DNA of 64,000 nt from Methylobacterium sp. 17Sr1-1 (GCF_003173775.1 NZ_CP029552.1:2314501-2378500), one strand, 5' to 3'; counted from the first letter of the stretch, positions 52,472 to 61,297 are shown. Numbers and translations are program-made. Notes: generated by a model not told the origin, from the sequence alone.

Positions 52472-53695
52472 ATGTCCCGAGAGATGAATCGGCGCGGGCT
52501 TGCCGGCGCCGCGATGATCGCGCTCGCCCTGGGACCAGCCCTGCCGGCGCAGGCCGGAACGGTGGCGGATCGGCAGCGCTCGACCGTGCGGGCGAGCTTC
52601 ACGGCGGGGGACCTCGCGGCGGCCCGGCCCGAGGGGCTGCCCGCCTCGGTGCGGCTGCCGGGCGACGATCCGGTGGCCTTCCGGGCCTTCCTCGACGGCG
52701 CCGCCATGGCCTCGCGCGAGCCCTGGCTCGCCCTGTCCGGCGGCGGCGAGAACGGCGCCTTCGCCGCCGGCCTGCTGAAGGGCTGGACCCGGGCCGGCAA
52801 CCGGCCGGATTTCGGCGTCGTCACCGGCGTCTCCACCGGCGCGCTCATCGCCCCCTTCGCCTTCGTCGGCGCCTCGCAGGACGCGGCTTTGGAGAAAGCC
52901 TATACCGAGACCTCCGCGGCGGACGTGTTCGAGTTCGGCGGCGGCCAGGAGAGCCTCACCGACACCTGGCCGCTCAAGCGCGGCATTGAACGCAGCGTCA
53001 CCCCCGCCCTGCTCGAGGCGGTGGCGGCCGAGCACCGCAAGGGCCGGCGGCTCCTCGTCGTCACGACCGAGCTCGACTCCTTACGCCCGACCCTGTGGGA
53101 CATGGGCGCCATCGCCGCAATCGGCGGGCCCGCGGCGCTCAAGCTCTTCCGCGAGGTAATGCTGGCCTCGGCGGCGATTCCCGGCATCTTCCCGCCGGTG
53201 ATGATCGACTCCACCGGCCCCGGGGGCAAGCGCTTCCAGGAGATGCACGCCGATGGCGGCGCCACGGCGCCGTTCTTCGTCGCCCCCGGGCGCATGCTGC
53301 TCGAACCCCTGGCGGACGCCCCCGCCGGGGACGATCACCTGCCGGCACCGGCGGTCTACGTCGTCGTCAACACCTCGCAGGCACCGGATTTCCAGGTCGC
53401 CCAGCGCTCGATGCTGAGCATCCTCGGCCGCTCGCTCTCGGCGATGATCAAGGCCCAGACCACCGGCGCCATCGCGGTGACCAAGGCTTTCGCGGCGCGC
53501 ACGGGGACGGTCCTCCACGTCGCCACCATCGACCAGCGCTTCCCCCAGGTCTCGCAGGCCCCGTTCGAGCAGGGCTACATGCGGGCGCTCTTCGCCCATG
53601 GCGAGCGGCTGGGGAAGGCCGGCACCGCCTTCGACTGGTCGCCCGACGCCATCACCACCAGCGCGACGGGGCGCAGCGCCAGCAACGCGCCGTAA
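52472..53695 (+). CDS. Patatin-like phospholipase, exported
   Basis: The 407-residue protein has a signal peptide (MSREMNRRGLAGAAMIALAL, cleavage after AQA), the oxyanion hole GGGENG at residues 90-95, the nucleophile elbow GVSTG with Ser121, and an aspartate in HADGGATAPFF completing the Ser-Asp dyad. Such enzymes hydrolyse acyl ester bonds of lipids; here it is likely periplasmic or membrane-bound. AGGA lies nine bases before the ATG. The gene is monocistronic as far as can be seen. Confidence 0.9.
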   Translation: MSREMNRRGLAGAAMIALALGPALPAQAGTVADRQRSTVRASFTAGDLAAARPEGLPASVRLPGDDPVAFRAFLDGAAMASREPWLALSGGGENGAFAAGLLKGWTRAGNRPDFGVVTGVSTGALIAPFAFVGASQDAALEKAYTETSAADVFEFGGGQESLTDTWPLKRGIERSVTPALLEAVAAEHRKGRRLLVVTTELDSLRPTLWDMGAIAAIGGPAALKLFREVMLASAAIPGIFPPVMIDSTGPGGKRFQEMHADGGATAPFFVAPGRMLLEPLADAPAGDDHLPAPAVYVVVNTSQAPDFQVAQRSMLSILGRSLSAMIKAQTTGAIAVTKAFAARTGTVLHVATIDQRFPQVSQAPFEQGYMRALFAHGERLGKAGTAFDWSPDAITTSATGRSASNAP

Positions 53696-53767
53696 CATCG
53701 GCGGCCGGGCCCTCGCGGTGACGCAGAGGATCCCGACGCCGCGCGATCACGGGACGACGGCACGGGC

Positions 53768-53793
53768 CTTTTCCACGAGTCTTTTCCACGTGT
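53768..53793. repeat. 13-bp direct repeat with hairpin upstream of the acetolactate synthase-like gene
   Basis: CTTTTCCACGAGT is followed by CTTTTCCACGTGT; the second copy leads into a CCACG-TGT-CGTGG hairpin. It lies about 60 bases before the downstream start and could act on its transcription. Confidence 0.6.
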
Positions 53794-53853
53794 CGTGGAG
53801 CCCCGTTTGCCTCTATGATCGGTGCAACGATCAGGGACGCGGAGGAGCGCCGG

Positions 53854-55509
53854 ATGGCCAAGGGGTCCGACCTGCTGGTAGCCGCCCTCGAGAACGAGGG
53901 CGTGGATCGGATCTTCGGCATCCCGGGGGAGGAGAATCTCGACGTCGTCGAGTCCCTGCGCTCCTCGAAGATCGAGCTGGTGCTGACCCGCCACGAGCAG
54001 GCCGCCGCCTTCATGGCCGGGACCCACGGGCGGCTCACCGGCCGGCCCGGCGTGTGCATCTCGACGCTCGGGCCCGGCGCCCTCAACTTCACCACCGGCG
54101 CCGCCTACGCCCATCTCGGCGCGATGCCGATGCTGATGCTCACCGGCCAGAAGCCGATCATGAGCGCCCGCCAGGCGCGGTTCCAGATCGTCGACGTGAT
54201 CGCGGCGATGCGCCCGCTCACCAAGATGACGCGCCAGATCGTGTCCGCCGCCTCGATCCCGACCATCGTGCGCGACGCGTTCCGGGTCGCCACCGAGGAG
54301 CGGCCCGGACCGGTCCACCTCGAACTGCCCGAGGACATCGCCGCCGAGGAGGCCGACGTCGCCCTGGTGCCCTCGCACCCGATCGACCGGCCGGTGGCCA
54401 ACCCCGCGGCGATCGAGCGTGCCGCCGCGATGATCCTGCAGGCCAGGCGCCCGCTGATCATGATCGGCGCCGCCGGCAACCGCCCGCGGCTCGTCGAGCC
54501 CCTGTCCGACTTCGTGCGTCGCACCCGGATCCCGTTCTTCAACACCCAGATGGGCAAGGGCGCGGTCACCGGCGGCTCGAACCTCTATGTCGGCACCGCG
54601 GCCCTGTCGGAGCGCGACTACGTCCACGAGGCGATCGACAGCGCCGACCTGATCCTCTCGATCGGCCACGACACGATCGAGAAGCCGCCCTTCCTGATGG
54701 GCCGGGTCGCGGGCGGGCCGCGGGTGATCCATGTCGGCTACGTCTCGGCCAGCGTCGAGCAGGTCTTCCACCCCGACGCCGAGGTGGTGGGCGATATCGG
54801 CGCCACCGTCACGGCGCTCGCCGACCGGCTCGGCGGACGGCTCGATCCCGAGCCGGCCCTGCTCGACATGCGCCAGCGCATCCTCGCCCGCATCAACGAC
54901 CGCGCCGAGGAGGACCGCTTCCCGGTGACGCCCCAGCGCCTCGTCCACGACGTGCGGACGGTGATGCCGGAGGACGGCATCGTCTGCCTCGACAACGGCA
55001 TGTACAAGATCTGGTTCGCCCGCAACTACCGCACCCACGTCGCCAACACGCTGCTCCTCGACAACGCGCTCGCCACGATGGGCGCCGGCCTGCCCTCGGC
55101 GATGATGGCCAAGCTCGTCCATCCGGAGCGTCGGGTCATGGCGGTGTGCGGCGACGGCGGGTTCATGATGAACAGCCAGGAGCTCGAGACGGCGGTGCGC
55201 CTGAACCTCGACCTCGTGGTGCTGGTGCTCGACGACCGCGCCTACGGCATGATCCGCTGGAAGCAGGCGGTCGACAAATTCCCCGATTACGGCATGACCT
55301 TCGGCAACCCGGACTTCGTGGCTTACGCCGAAGCCTACGGCGCCAAGGGCCACCGGGTGGACTCGGCCGAGGCGTTAGCGCCGACCCTCGAGGCCGCCTT
55401 CGCGGCGGGCGGGGTGCATCTCGTGGCGGTGCCAGTCGATTACTCCGAGAACACGAGGGTGCTGGTGGACGAGCTCGGCGGGCACGCGCCGCAGGTCGAG
55501 CCGGGCTAG
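53854..55509 (+). CDS. Acetolactate synthase-like thiamine pyrophosphate enzyme
   Basis: The 551-residue protein has three TPP-enzyme domains. The N-terminal Pyr domain has GIPGEENLDVVESL and catalytic Glu in TRHEQAAAFMAG, the central domain has NTQMGKGAV, and the C-terminal PP domain has the metal motif VCGDGGFMMNSQELETAVRL with LVLDDRAYGMI. The layout is that of catabolic acetolactate synthases (AlsS type) or related carboligases; substrate is not certain. GGAGGAG precedes the ATG by six to seven bases, deciding the start over an ATG at 53815. It is followed two bases after its stop by a membrane-protein gene. Confidence 0.87.
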   Translation: MAKGSDLLVAALENEGVDRIFGIPGEENLDVVESLRSSKIELVLTRHEQAAAFMAGTHGRLTGRPGVCISTLGPGALNFTTGAAYAHLGAMPMLMLTGQKPIMSARQARFQIVDVIAAMRPLTKMTRQIVSAASIPTIVRDAFRVATEERPGPVHLELPEDIAAEEADVALVPSHPIDRPVANPAAIERAAAMILQARRPLIMIGAAGNRPRLVEPLSDFVRRTRIPFFNTQMGKGAVTGGSNLYVGTAALSERDYVHEAIDSADLILSIGHDTIEKPPFLMGRVAGGPRVIHVGYVSASVEQVFHPDAEVVGDIGATVTALADRLGGRLDPEPALLDMRQRILARINDRAEEDRFPVTPQRLVHDVRTVMPEDGIVCLDNGMYKIWFARNYRTHVANTLLLDNALATMGAGLPSAMMAKLVHPERRVMAVCGDGGFMMNSQELETAVRLNLDLVVLVLDDRAYGMIRWKQAVDKFPDYGMTFGNPDFVAYAEAYGAKGHRVDSAEALAPTLEAAFAAGGVHLVAVPVDYSENTRVLVDELGGHAPQVEPG

Positions 55510-55511
55510 CC

Positions 55512-56639
55512 GTGGAGGGTCCGACGGCGGATCCGCGCTGGCGCCGGCGCGCGTCCGGGGGCCTGCTGCTGCTCGGGGCCGCCGGTGTCGCCGCCGCTGC
55601 CCCGTTCGTCCTGCCGGAGGCCGGGCGGGCTTGGCGCCTGCACGCGGCGGCCGACGATCCGGCGGCGCTCGCCACGGTGCGCCTGGCCGCGGTCGCGGAT
55701 TCCGAGCGGATCGGCACCGGCCTCGACGCGGCGGTCGCGGCGGGCGACGAGGACCTCGCCCGAAGCTTCCTGGCGCTGGCCGAGGAGCGGAATGTCCCAG
55801 TCTCGCCCGAGCGGCGGGCCGCCGTGGCGGCGCTCGCGGAGGGCGCGCCGCGCCGGGCGCTCGCGGAGGCCGCGACAGGCTTCGTCAGCGGCGAGGGGGC
55901 CGGCATGGCCGGGCTCGCCGGCGCGGTGGCGGGCGACCTCGTCGGCTACGGCGACCTGCGCGACCTGTGGCGCGAGGGCGGGCGGCTCGCCCGGGGCGAG
56001 GCCTACGACCCGCTGCTCCTCGGCCTCGCCACCGCCGGTCTGGCGCTCACCGGCGCCACCATCGTGTCCCTCGGCACCAGCGTGCCGGTCCATGCCGGCA
56101 CCACGACCCTGAAGCTCGCCGCCCGCACCGGCAAGCTGTCGCGGCCGCTGGCCGCCCGGCTCACCCGCAGCGCCGGAGCCGCCCTGGACCGCGAGGCCCT
56201 GGCGGTCGCCACCGCGGCGGCCGGTCGGCTCGACCTCGCGGCCCTGCGCCAGGGCGCCAGGAGCGTGCTGCGGCCGGGGGCGCTGCGGGAGATCCGCAGC
56301 GTCGGCGAGCAATCGGTCCGGATCCAGGCCCGGCTCGGCGCCCGCGGCACCCTCCAGGCCCTCGCGGTGGCGGAGAACGCCGACGACCTGCGCCGGGTCG
56401 CCCGCCTGTCCGAGCGCTTGGGCGGGCGCACCCGCGCGGTCCTGGCGCTGCTCGGCCGCGGCGCCCTGGTGCTGGGCTCGGGCCTGCTGGTCGTCCTGCA
56501 GGGCCTGTGGCTCGGCCTCGCCTGGTTCCTCGCCGCCGCCCTGTTCTGCCGCCGCGCCGGCACGGCGCTCGGCCGCCTGATCTGGCGGCGGCCGCGCCGG
56601 GCGCCGGGGGTGCGCCGCCGCGCGGACGCGTCCGCCTGA
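55512..56639 (+). CDS. Unknown membrane protein coupled to the TPP enzyme
   Basis: I do not recognise this 375-residue protein. It starts at a GTG two bases after the preceding stop. An N-terminal hydrophobic helix (GGLLLLGAAGVAAAAPFVL) is followed by an alanine- and arginine-rich domain, a central helix pair (LLLGLATAGLALTGATIVSLG) and C-terminal helices (VLALLGRGALVLGSGLLVVLQGLWLGL in pieces) with a basic tail. The alternating Leu/Ala/Arg helices suggest a largely helical, membrane-anchored protein. Its tight coupling implies co-expression with the TPP enzyme. Confidence 0.72.
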   Translation: MEGPTADPRWRRRASGGLLLLGAAGVAAAAPFVLPEAGRAWRLHAAADDPAALATVRLAAVADSERIGTGLDAAVAAGDEDLARSFLALAEERNVPVSPERRAAVAALAEGAPRRALAEAATGFVSGEGAGMAGLAGAVAGDLVGYGDLRDLWREGGRLARGEAYDPLLLGLATAGLALTGATIVSLGTSVPVHAGTTTLKLAARTGKLSRPLAARLTRSAGAALDREALAVATAAAGRLDLAALRQGARSVLRPGALREIRSVGEQSVRIQARLGARGTLQALAVAENADDLRRVARLSERLGGRTRAVLALLGRGALVLGSGLLVVLQGLWLGLAWFLAAALFCRRAGTALGRLIWRRPRRAPGVRRRADASA

Positions 56640-57204
56640 TCCCATCGTACAGGCTGCTGCACCGCATCGTCGTCTCGTCGCAGTGCCGCGACGGCTGAAA
56701 CTCCGTCGCCGAGGCCGGCATTGGGAAGACTGCACCATTCCGCAGCGTTCGCCGAAGATCGACTGCGTGGACCGCCGGTCATCGTCCTCCCGGGCGCCGA
56801 GTTTCGCCTCGAACATCGCGAGCATCGGCCCGTTCTCCCCGCGCCTCGACCATCGCGGCCACACCGAGACCCGGCGCTCGACCTGCGAGCGGCGCTGATC
56901 CCCCTCCAAAAGGATGATACCAATCCCGACCACGAGGCGGCGATCGAGTCCGGACGCAAGCATCCGGCCTAGGCCGCATCAATCATGTCAGACTTAGTCT
57001 CGGCGCCGAAACCGCGATGAACAATCTTGTGCCGCAGAGGTTTTGGTACTTATATGGATTCGGACGGGTCGCGGCCCGCTCGATCGCTGAGGTTTGCCGG
57101 GGGGCGACGATGCACGCGTGCAGATGGGGCGAACGCGGTCTGGCCGAATCTGCGCGGGCGGGCGACGGGCGGCGGCGCAGCCGCGTCACCGGGACCACCG
57201 CGCC
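56640..57204. other. Intergenic region upstream of the LuxR regulator
   Basis: This 565-base gap has no convincing gene. It is lower in GC than the flanks around 56985-57065 (GTCAGACTTAGTC, TTTTGGTACTTATAT), a probable promoter region for the LuxR gene, whose start could therefore be earlier than listed. Confidence 0.45.
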
Positions 57205-57900
57205 GTGACCGCCTGGCAGCCGGCGGCGGCGGCCGCCCTCGACGCGCTCGCCCTCGCGGTGCTGGTGGTCGACCGGCAGGGGCACATCCTCCACGCCAAC
57301 CGGGAGGCGACGGACCTGCTCGATCGCCCCGACGGGGCCTTGTCGGGCCAGCCCGCCGGGGGCCACGGCTCTCCTGGATCCAAGCCTCAGGGGTTCAAGC
57401 ATCTCGGGGCGCGACAGGCGGAGGGCCGCTCCCGACTCCATGCCCTGATCCAGGCGGCCTGCGACGGGCGCTCCGGCGAGGCCGGCGGCTTCCTGCAGCT
57501 CGAGAGCGGCAGCCCGGACGAGCCGGGCGTCTCGGTCTGCGTCTCGCCCCTCGCCGAGGCCGAGGCCAAGGCACCCGAGACACCGGGCCGGGCGGTGGTG
57601 GTGGCGCGCCTGCTGCGGGCGCAGGGGCGGATCGAGGTGCAGTTGCGCACCTTGTTCGGCCTCACCCGGGCCGAGGCGCAGGTCGGCGCAGCGCTCGCCC
57701 GCGGCGGCTGCCTCGCCGAGATCGCCGCGGAGCTCGGCATCAGCGTCACCACGGCGCGCACCCACGTCGCCCGCATCTTCCTCAAGACCGGCACGAAGCA
57801 GCAGAGCCAGCTCGTCGCCCTGGTGGCGGCGGTGCAGTTGCCGGTCGCCTGCGCGGAGGCCGCGCAGGCCCCGACTCACGCCCTGAGATCGAGCCGGTAG
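57205..57900 (+). CDS. LuxR-type helix-turn-helix regulator with PAS-like sensor
   Basis: The 231-residue protein has a PAS-like N-terminal half (LALAVLVVDRQGHILHANREATDLL, about residues 10-34). The C-terminal LuxR domain has LTRAEAQVGAALARGG, LAEIAAELGISVTTARTHVARIFLKTGTKQQSQLV. It is a candidate sensor-regulator without an attached kinase. The GTG at 57205 lacks a good ribosome site; in-frame codons up to 57094 extend the frame. Its end overlaps the convergent GntR gene by 25 bp. Confidence 0.8.
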   Translation: MTAWQPAAAAALDALALAVLVVDRQGHILHANREATDLLDRPDGALSGQPAGGHGSPGSKPQGFKHLGARQAEGRSRLHALIQAACDGRSGEAGGFLQLESGSPDEPGVSVCVSPLAEAEAKAPETPGRAVVVARLLRAQGRIEVQLRTLFGLTRAEAQVGAALARGGCLAEIAAELGISVTTARTHVARIFLKTGTKQQSQLVALVAAVQLPVACAEAAQAPTHALRSSR

Positions 57901-58655
57901 GCGTAGGCGTCGCCGCGAAAAAGGCCCTCGACGTACTCGATCATCCGGTCGTCCCGGTCGTAGGAGCGGCGCTTGATCAGGAGGCAGGGGAGGGCCTGCG
58001 TGAAGCCGAACACCGCGCACTCGGCCTCGTCCGGCGTCGCCGCCTCGATGGTCTGGCGGCAGCGCACCAGGGCCGCCCCGTGCGCCCCGAGGAAGGCGTA
58101 GACCGAGCCGTCGAGCTCACCCTCGGCGAGGGCCGGCACCGCCGTGAGGTCGTACCACGCCACCTCCCGCGACAGCGGCATGCCGTCGCCGCAACGGATG
58201 CGGACGAGCTTCAGGAACGGCGCGGTCGAGGGCAGGCCGAACAGCGAGGCGATCGAGCGGTCCTGGACAACCCGGCGCTCGACGACCTGCGTCGAGGGCA
58301 CCCGGCCGAGCTCGCGCATCTCCTCGGTGAAGCCCTTGAGCCGGTCCATGCCCGGGCTGAGGCGGGTGCGGCCGGGCGCGACGATGAAGCCGTGCCGGCC
58401 ATGCGCCGTCAGGTAGTGCTGGCGGCGCAGGGAATCGTAGCAGCGCTGCACCGTCGTGCGGCTGACGCCCAGCGCCTCCGCGAAGGGGCGCTCGGCCGGC
58501 AGCGTGGTGCCGCCCGCCACCGTCCCATCCTCGATCAGCGCGCGCAGCTGCTCTTCCAGCTGCTGGTAGAGCGGCTTCGCGGTATCGTGCCGCAGCCGCA
58601 CCAGGCTCGTCAGGGCGGGGGGGCCCGGGCCGGGCCCGGACGGGTGCTCGGGCAT
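57876..58655 (-). CDS. GntR/HutC-family regulator with UTRA domain
   Basis: The 259-residue protein has an N-terminal GntR winged helix (KPLYQQLEEQLRALIEDGTV, PAERPFAEALGVSRTTVQRCYDSL) and a C-terminal UTRA ligand domain (VVERRVVQDRSIASLFGLP, EVAWYDLTAVPAL). HutC-family regulators sense small metabolites. Its start lies 65 bases from the divergent PfkB kinase gene, so it may regulate that kinase (inference). Confidence 0.88.
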   Translation of the reverse strand: MPEHPSGPGPGPPALTSLVRLRHDTAKPLYQQLEEQLRALIEDGTVAGGTTLPAERPFAEALGVSRTTVQRCYDSLRRQHYLTAHGRHGFIVAPGRTRLSPGMDRLKGFTEEMRELGRVPSTQVVERRVVQDRSIASLFGLPSTAPFLKLVRIRCGDGMPLSREVAWYDLTAVPALAEGELDGSVYAFLGAHGAALVRCRQTIEAATPDEAECAVFGFTQALPCLLIKRRSYDRDDRMIEYVEGLFRGDAYAYRLDLRA

Positions 58656-58720
58656 CGGCGGATCAGCCGATGCGGGAGGCGCGCGCCGGGGCGGCGGAAG
58701 CGACGGGACGGAGAGGGGAC

Positions 58721-59695
58721 ATGAGCGTCGAGGGTAGCGTCGACATGGTGGCCGATCCGGCTCTCTTCGTGCTCGGGAGCTTCGTGATTGCCTGTTCTGC
58801 CACGGTTGACCGCCTGCCGCGAGCGGGCGAATCACTGAGGGCACAGGCTTTCCTGGTCGAGCCGGGGGGCAAGGGGCTCAACCTCGCGGTCGGGGCCCGG
58901 CGCCTCGGCGGCGCCGTGGACGGCCTGCTGGCGATCGGGGACGACCCCCTGGCGGCCCTCGCCGGGCCGGCCCTCGACCGCGCCGGCCTGCCGGCCGGCA
59001 TGCTCCACCGCTTCTCCGGCCCGACCGGGGCCGGCATCGGCTTCACCGACGCCGCGGGCGAGAACTGCCTCGCGGTCCATCCCGGCGCCAATGCCCGGCT
59101 CGGGGCGGCAGAGGTGCGGGCGGCCGCGGAAAGGATCGCCCGCAGCACCCTCGTCCTGGCGCAGTTCGAGGCCGGCGACGAGGCAGTGGCGGAGACATTT
59201 CGGATCGCCCGCGCGGCGGGCCGGCGCACCCTGCTCAACCCGTCCCCGTTCCGGATGCCGGCGCCGGAGATTCTGGCGGACACCGCGATCCTGGTCGTCA
59301 ACGCGGTCGAGGCGGCAGCGTTCGGTGCGGCCCTCGACGTGCCGGTGTCAGAGGGGACGACGGAGCCGGCGGCCTTCGAGACCCTGGCCGGAGCGCTCCG
59401 CGCCCGCGGGCCGGACCTCGTCGTCATCACCCTCGGGGCATCCGGGGCGATCGCCTTCGAGGCCGGCCGTCCGGCGCTGGTGCAGCCGGCCTTTCCGGTG
59501 GCGGCGGTCGACACGCTCGGCGCCGGCGACGCCTTCACGGCGGGCCTCGCCGTCGGCTTGGCCTCGGGGCGCCCGCTGCCCGAGGCCCTGCGCCTCGCCG
59601 CGGCGTGCGGCGCCTGCGTGGTCCGCCACAAGGGCGTGTTCGACGCCCTGCCGGACCGGGCCGCGGTCGCGGCCCTGCTCGCGGGTGCCGCGTGA
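58721..59695 (+). CDS. PfkB-family carbohydrate kinase (ribokinase-like)
   Basis: The 324-residue protein shows the ribokinase fold: LGSFVIACSATVDRLPRAGE, the substrate-binding EPGGKGLNLAVGARRLGG, and the C-terminal catalytic DTLGAGDAFTAGLAVGL with the anion hole and base Asp. The sugar is unknown, though ribose or a similar pentose is typical. GAGAGGGGAC immediately precedes the ATG at 58721. It is divergent from the GntR gene. Confidence 0.9.
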   Translation: MSVEGSVDMVADPALFVLGSFVIACSATVDRLPRAGESLRAQAFLVEPGGKGLNLAVGARRLGGAVDGLLAIGDDPLAALAGPALDRAGLPAGMLHRFSGPTGAGIGFTDAAGENCLAVHPGANARLGAAEVRAAAERIARSTLVLAQFEAGDEAVAETFRIARAAGRRTLLNPSPFRMPAPEILADTAILVVNAVEAAAFGAALDVPVSEGTTEPAAFETLAGALRARGPDLVVITLGASGAIAFEAGRPALVQPAFPVAAVDTLGAGDAFTAGLAVGLASGRPLPEALRLAAACGACVVRHKGVFDALPDRAAVAALLAGAA

Positions 59696-59742
59696 GGCAC
59701 CACCCGTGGGAAGATGTTTTTCAGAGATGCGGAGACTTCGCC

Positions 59743-59835
59743 TTACGCGAACAGGCCGGCGAGCAGGCTGCCGAGCATCGCGACGGTCGCGAGGGTCACG
59801 AGGAACCGGATGTCGTCGAGTTTTTCCCTGATCAT
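59743..59835 (-). CDS. 30-residue single-helix membrane peptide
   Basis: A short open frame encodes MIREKLDDIRFLVTLATVAM followed by LGSLLAGLFA: a charged N-terminal segment and one hydrophobic helix of about 19 residues. It has a perfect AGGAGG ribosome site seven bases before the ATG (59835), unusual in this window and strong evidence for translation. The charge arrangement is typical of small bacterial membrane proteins. I cannot assign a partner. It lies downstream of the sRNA terminator, on the same strand, and opposite the end of the PfkB kinase. Confidence 0.7.
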   Translation of the reverse strand: MIREKLDDIRFLVTLATVAMLGSLLAGLFA

Positions 59836-60058
59836 CGCCGAACCTCCTGCACCGCGAGACAAGGCGACGTGTAGGGCCGGAGGCACCCCGGCGCAGTGCG
59901 CATTCGCACCTGTGCTTGACGAATGGTGAACGGAGCCCGCCCGGCACTGCCGGGCCTCGCGCCAGCCCGATGCGAGGGCCCGATTGGTCAGGCGGAACCG
60001 CGTGAAATGAGGCGTGATCGCGGCGGCTTGGCCGTTGACAGATGCTCTCGCACCTAAG

Positions 60059-60147
60059 AAAAAAGGCCACACGCGAGGTGTGGCCCAAGTCTAGGGAGGA
60101 AACGCCCAAAGAGGGCAGCAACGCTGCGACGCCATCGCCGCGTTGCC
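60059..60147 (-). ncRNA. mmgR: Candidate MmgR/suhB (alpha-r8) family trans-acting sRNA
   Basis: A complete minus-strand unit is visible. The -35 TTGCCA (60182-60177), a 17-base spacer and the -10 TAGCTA (60159-60154) predict a start near 60147. An unstructured core GTTTCCTCCCTAGAC follows at about 60103-60089. A terminator then pairs GGCCACAC with GTGTGGCC (60085-60065), ending in a T-run (60064-60059). From memory, UUUCCUCCCU before a GGGCC hairpin is the conserved core of the MmgR/suhB family, which in Sinorhizobium limits polyhydroxybutyrate storage. The core is an anti-Shine-Dalgarno sequence, so it probably binds ribosome sites of target mRNAs. Confidence 0.78.
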
Positions 60148-60328
60148 ACTCAATAGCTAAGCCCTGCCCGCTTCGCTGGCAAGGGTTCGCTCGCGTTTTG
60201 TGGCATCCGCGACGCAGGTGATGCCGCAACGCAACGCCTCACGCAGCGTCAAGCACCGGGATCCGCGACCGCCGCGTTTCGCTCTCGCCCGTCGAGACGC
60301 GTGGCGGGACACGTAAGGAGCCACCGCG

Positions 60329-61225
60329 ATGACGCCGACCGACCCGACGACGCGCCGCATCCCGGTCCGCGGCCTGACCCTCAACATCGCCGAATCCGGA
60401 CCGGCGGACGGGCCGCCCACCCTGCTGCTGCACGGCTTTCCCGAGACCTGGTGGGCGTGGCGGCACCAGATCGGCCCGCTGGCGGCGGCGGGCCTGCGGG
60501 TGGTGGCGCCGGACCAGCGCGGCTACGGCCAGTCGAGCCGGCCCGAGGGCATCCCCGCCTACCATCTCGACCGCCTCGCCGAGGACGTGATCGGGCTCGC
60601 GGACGCCCTGGGATACGACCGGTTCCGCCTCGTCGGGCACGATTGGGGCGGCCTCGTCGCCTGGTGGGTGGCCTCGCGGTATCCCGATCGCGTGGAGCGG
60701 GTGGCGATCCTCAACGCGCCGCACCCCGACGTCTTCGGCGCCTATGCCCGCCGGCATCCGAGCCAGGTGCTGCGGAGCTTCTATGTCGGGCTGTTCCAGC
60801 TCCCAGGCCTGCCCGAGGCGCTGCTGCGCGCCGGCGACTGCGCTGCGCTGCGCCGCGCCCTGACCCGGTCGAGCCGGCCCGGCGCCTTCTCGCCCCACGA
60901 CCTCGACCTCTACGCCGCCGCCTGGCGCCGGCCCGGCGCGATCACGGCGATGCTGAACTGGTATCGCGCCCTGCGCCTGCCCCGGGATGCGGCGACGGGG
61001 CCGATCCGGCTGCCCGTCCTGGTGCTGTGGGGCGAGCGCGACACCGCGCTCGAACGCGGCCTTGCCGCCGAGAGCCTGCGCCTCTGCACGGACGGGGCGG
61101 TGCGGTATTTCCCCGCCGCCACACACTGGCTCCAGCACGAGGAGGCGCAGGCGGTCAACGAAGCCCTGATCGGCTTCCTGACCGCCGGGAGCGCGGGCCT
61201 CTCGGCTCATACGACTTCCGATTGA
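60329..61225 (+). CDS. Alpha/beta hydrolase, epoxide-hydrolase-like
   Basis: The 298-residue protein has LLLHGFPETWWAWRHQI with the oxyanion HGFP at 35-38 and the nucleophile elbow LVGHDWGGLV with Asp105. An aspartate nucleophile points to epoxide or haloalkane hydrolase chemistry, not an esterase. The catalytic His is in FPAATHWLQHEE near the C-terminus, and cap-domain helices lie between about residues 130 and 200. The start MTPTDPTTRR is the only reasonable ATG. It is preceded by the divergent sRNA unit. Confidence 0.85.
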   Translation: MTPTDPTTRRIPVRGLTLNIAESGPADGPPTLLLHGFPETWWAWRHQIGPLAAAGLRVVAPDQRGYGQSSRPEGIPAYHLDRLAEDVIGLADALGYDRFRLVGHDWGGLVAWWVASRYPDRVERVAILNAPHPDVFGAYARRHPSQVLRSFYVGLFQLPGLPEALLRAGDCAALRRALTRSSRPGAFSPHDLDLYAAAWRRPGAITAMLNWYRALRLPRDAATGPIRLPVLVLWGERDTALERGLAAESLRLCTDGAVRYFPAATHWLQHEEAQAVNEALIGFLTAGSAGLSAHTTSD

Positions 61226-61297
61226 TCGCTCGGCGATTGCTGCGCAATCGCGTTCGCGATGCGGAAGTCGGCTTCGCTCAAGCGCCGCGCGGACTGG
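61226..61297. repeat. Compound hairpin region after the hydrolase gene
   Basis: Inverted repeats CGACTTCCG (around 61213-61221) and CGGAAGTCG (61262-61270) enclose a second hairpin, GCGATTG-CTGCG-CAATCGC (61234-61252). The layered palindromes suggest a small repeat element, but no second copy is in this window. Confidence 0.45.

Noticed and set aside
52047..52487. A 146-codon open frame upstream of the patatin gene
   Set aside because: Composition is Arg/Gly-rich and unlike a folded protein, and it would overlap the patatin start without a ribosome site.
53598..56639. A 1013-residue fusion ending in the membrane protein
   Set aside because: The first part is an off-frame shadow of the TPP enzyme; a GTG two bases after that gene's stop explains the membrane protein.
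60239..61210. A 323-codon minus-strand open frame opposite the alpha/beta hydrolase
   Set aside because: It is antisense to a clear hydrolase with intact catalytic motifs and has no family resemblance.
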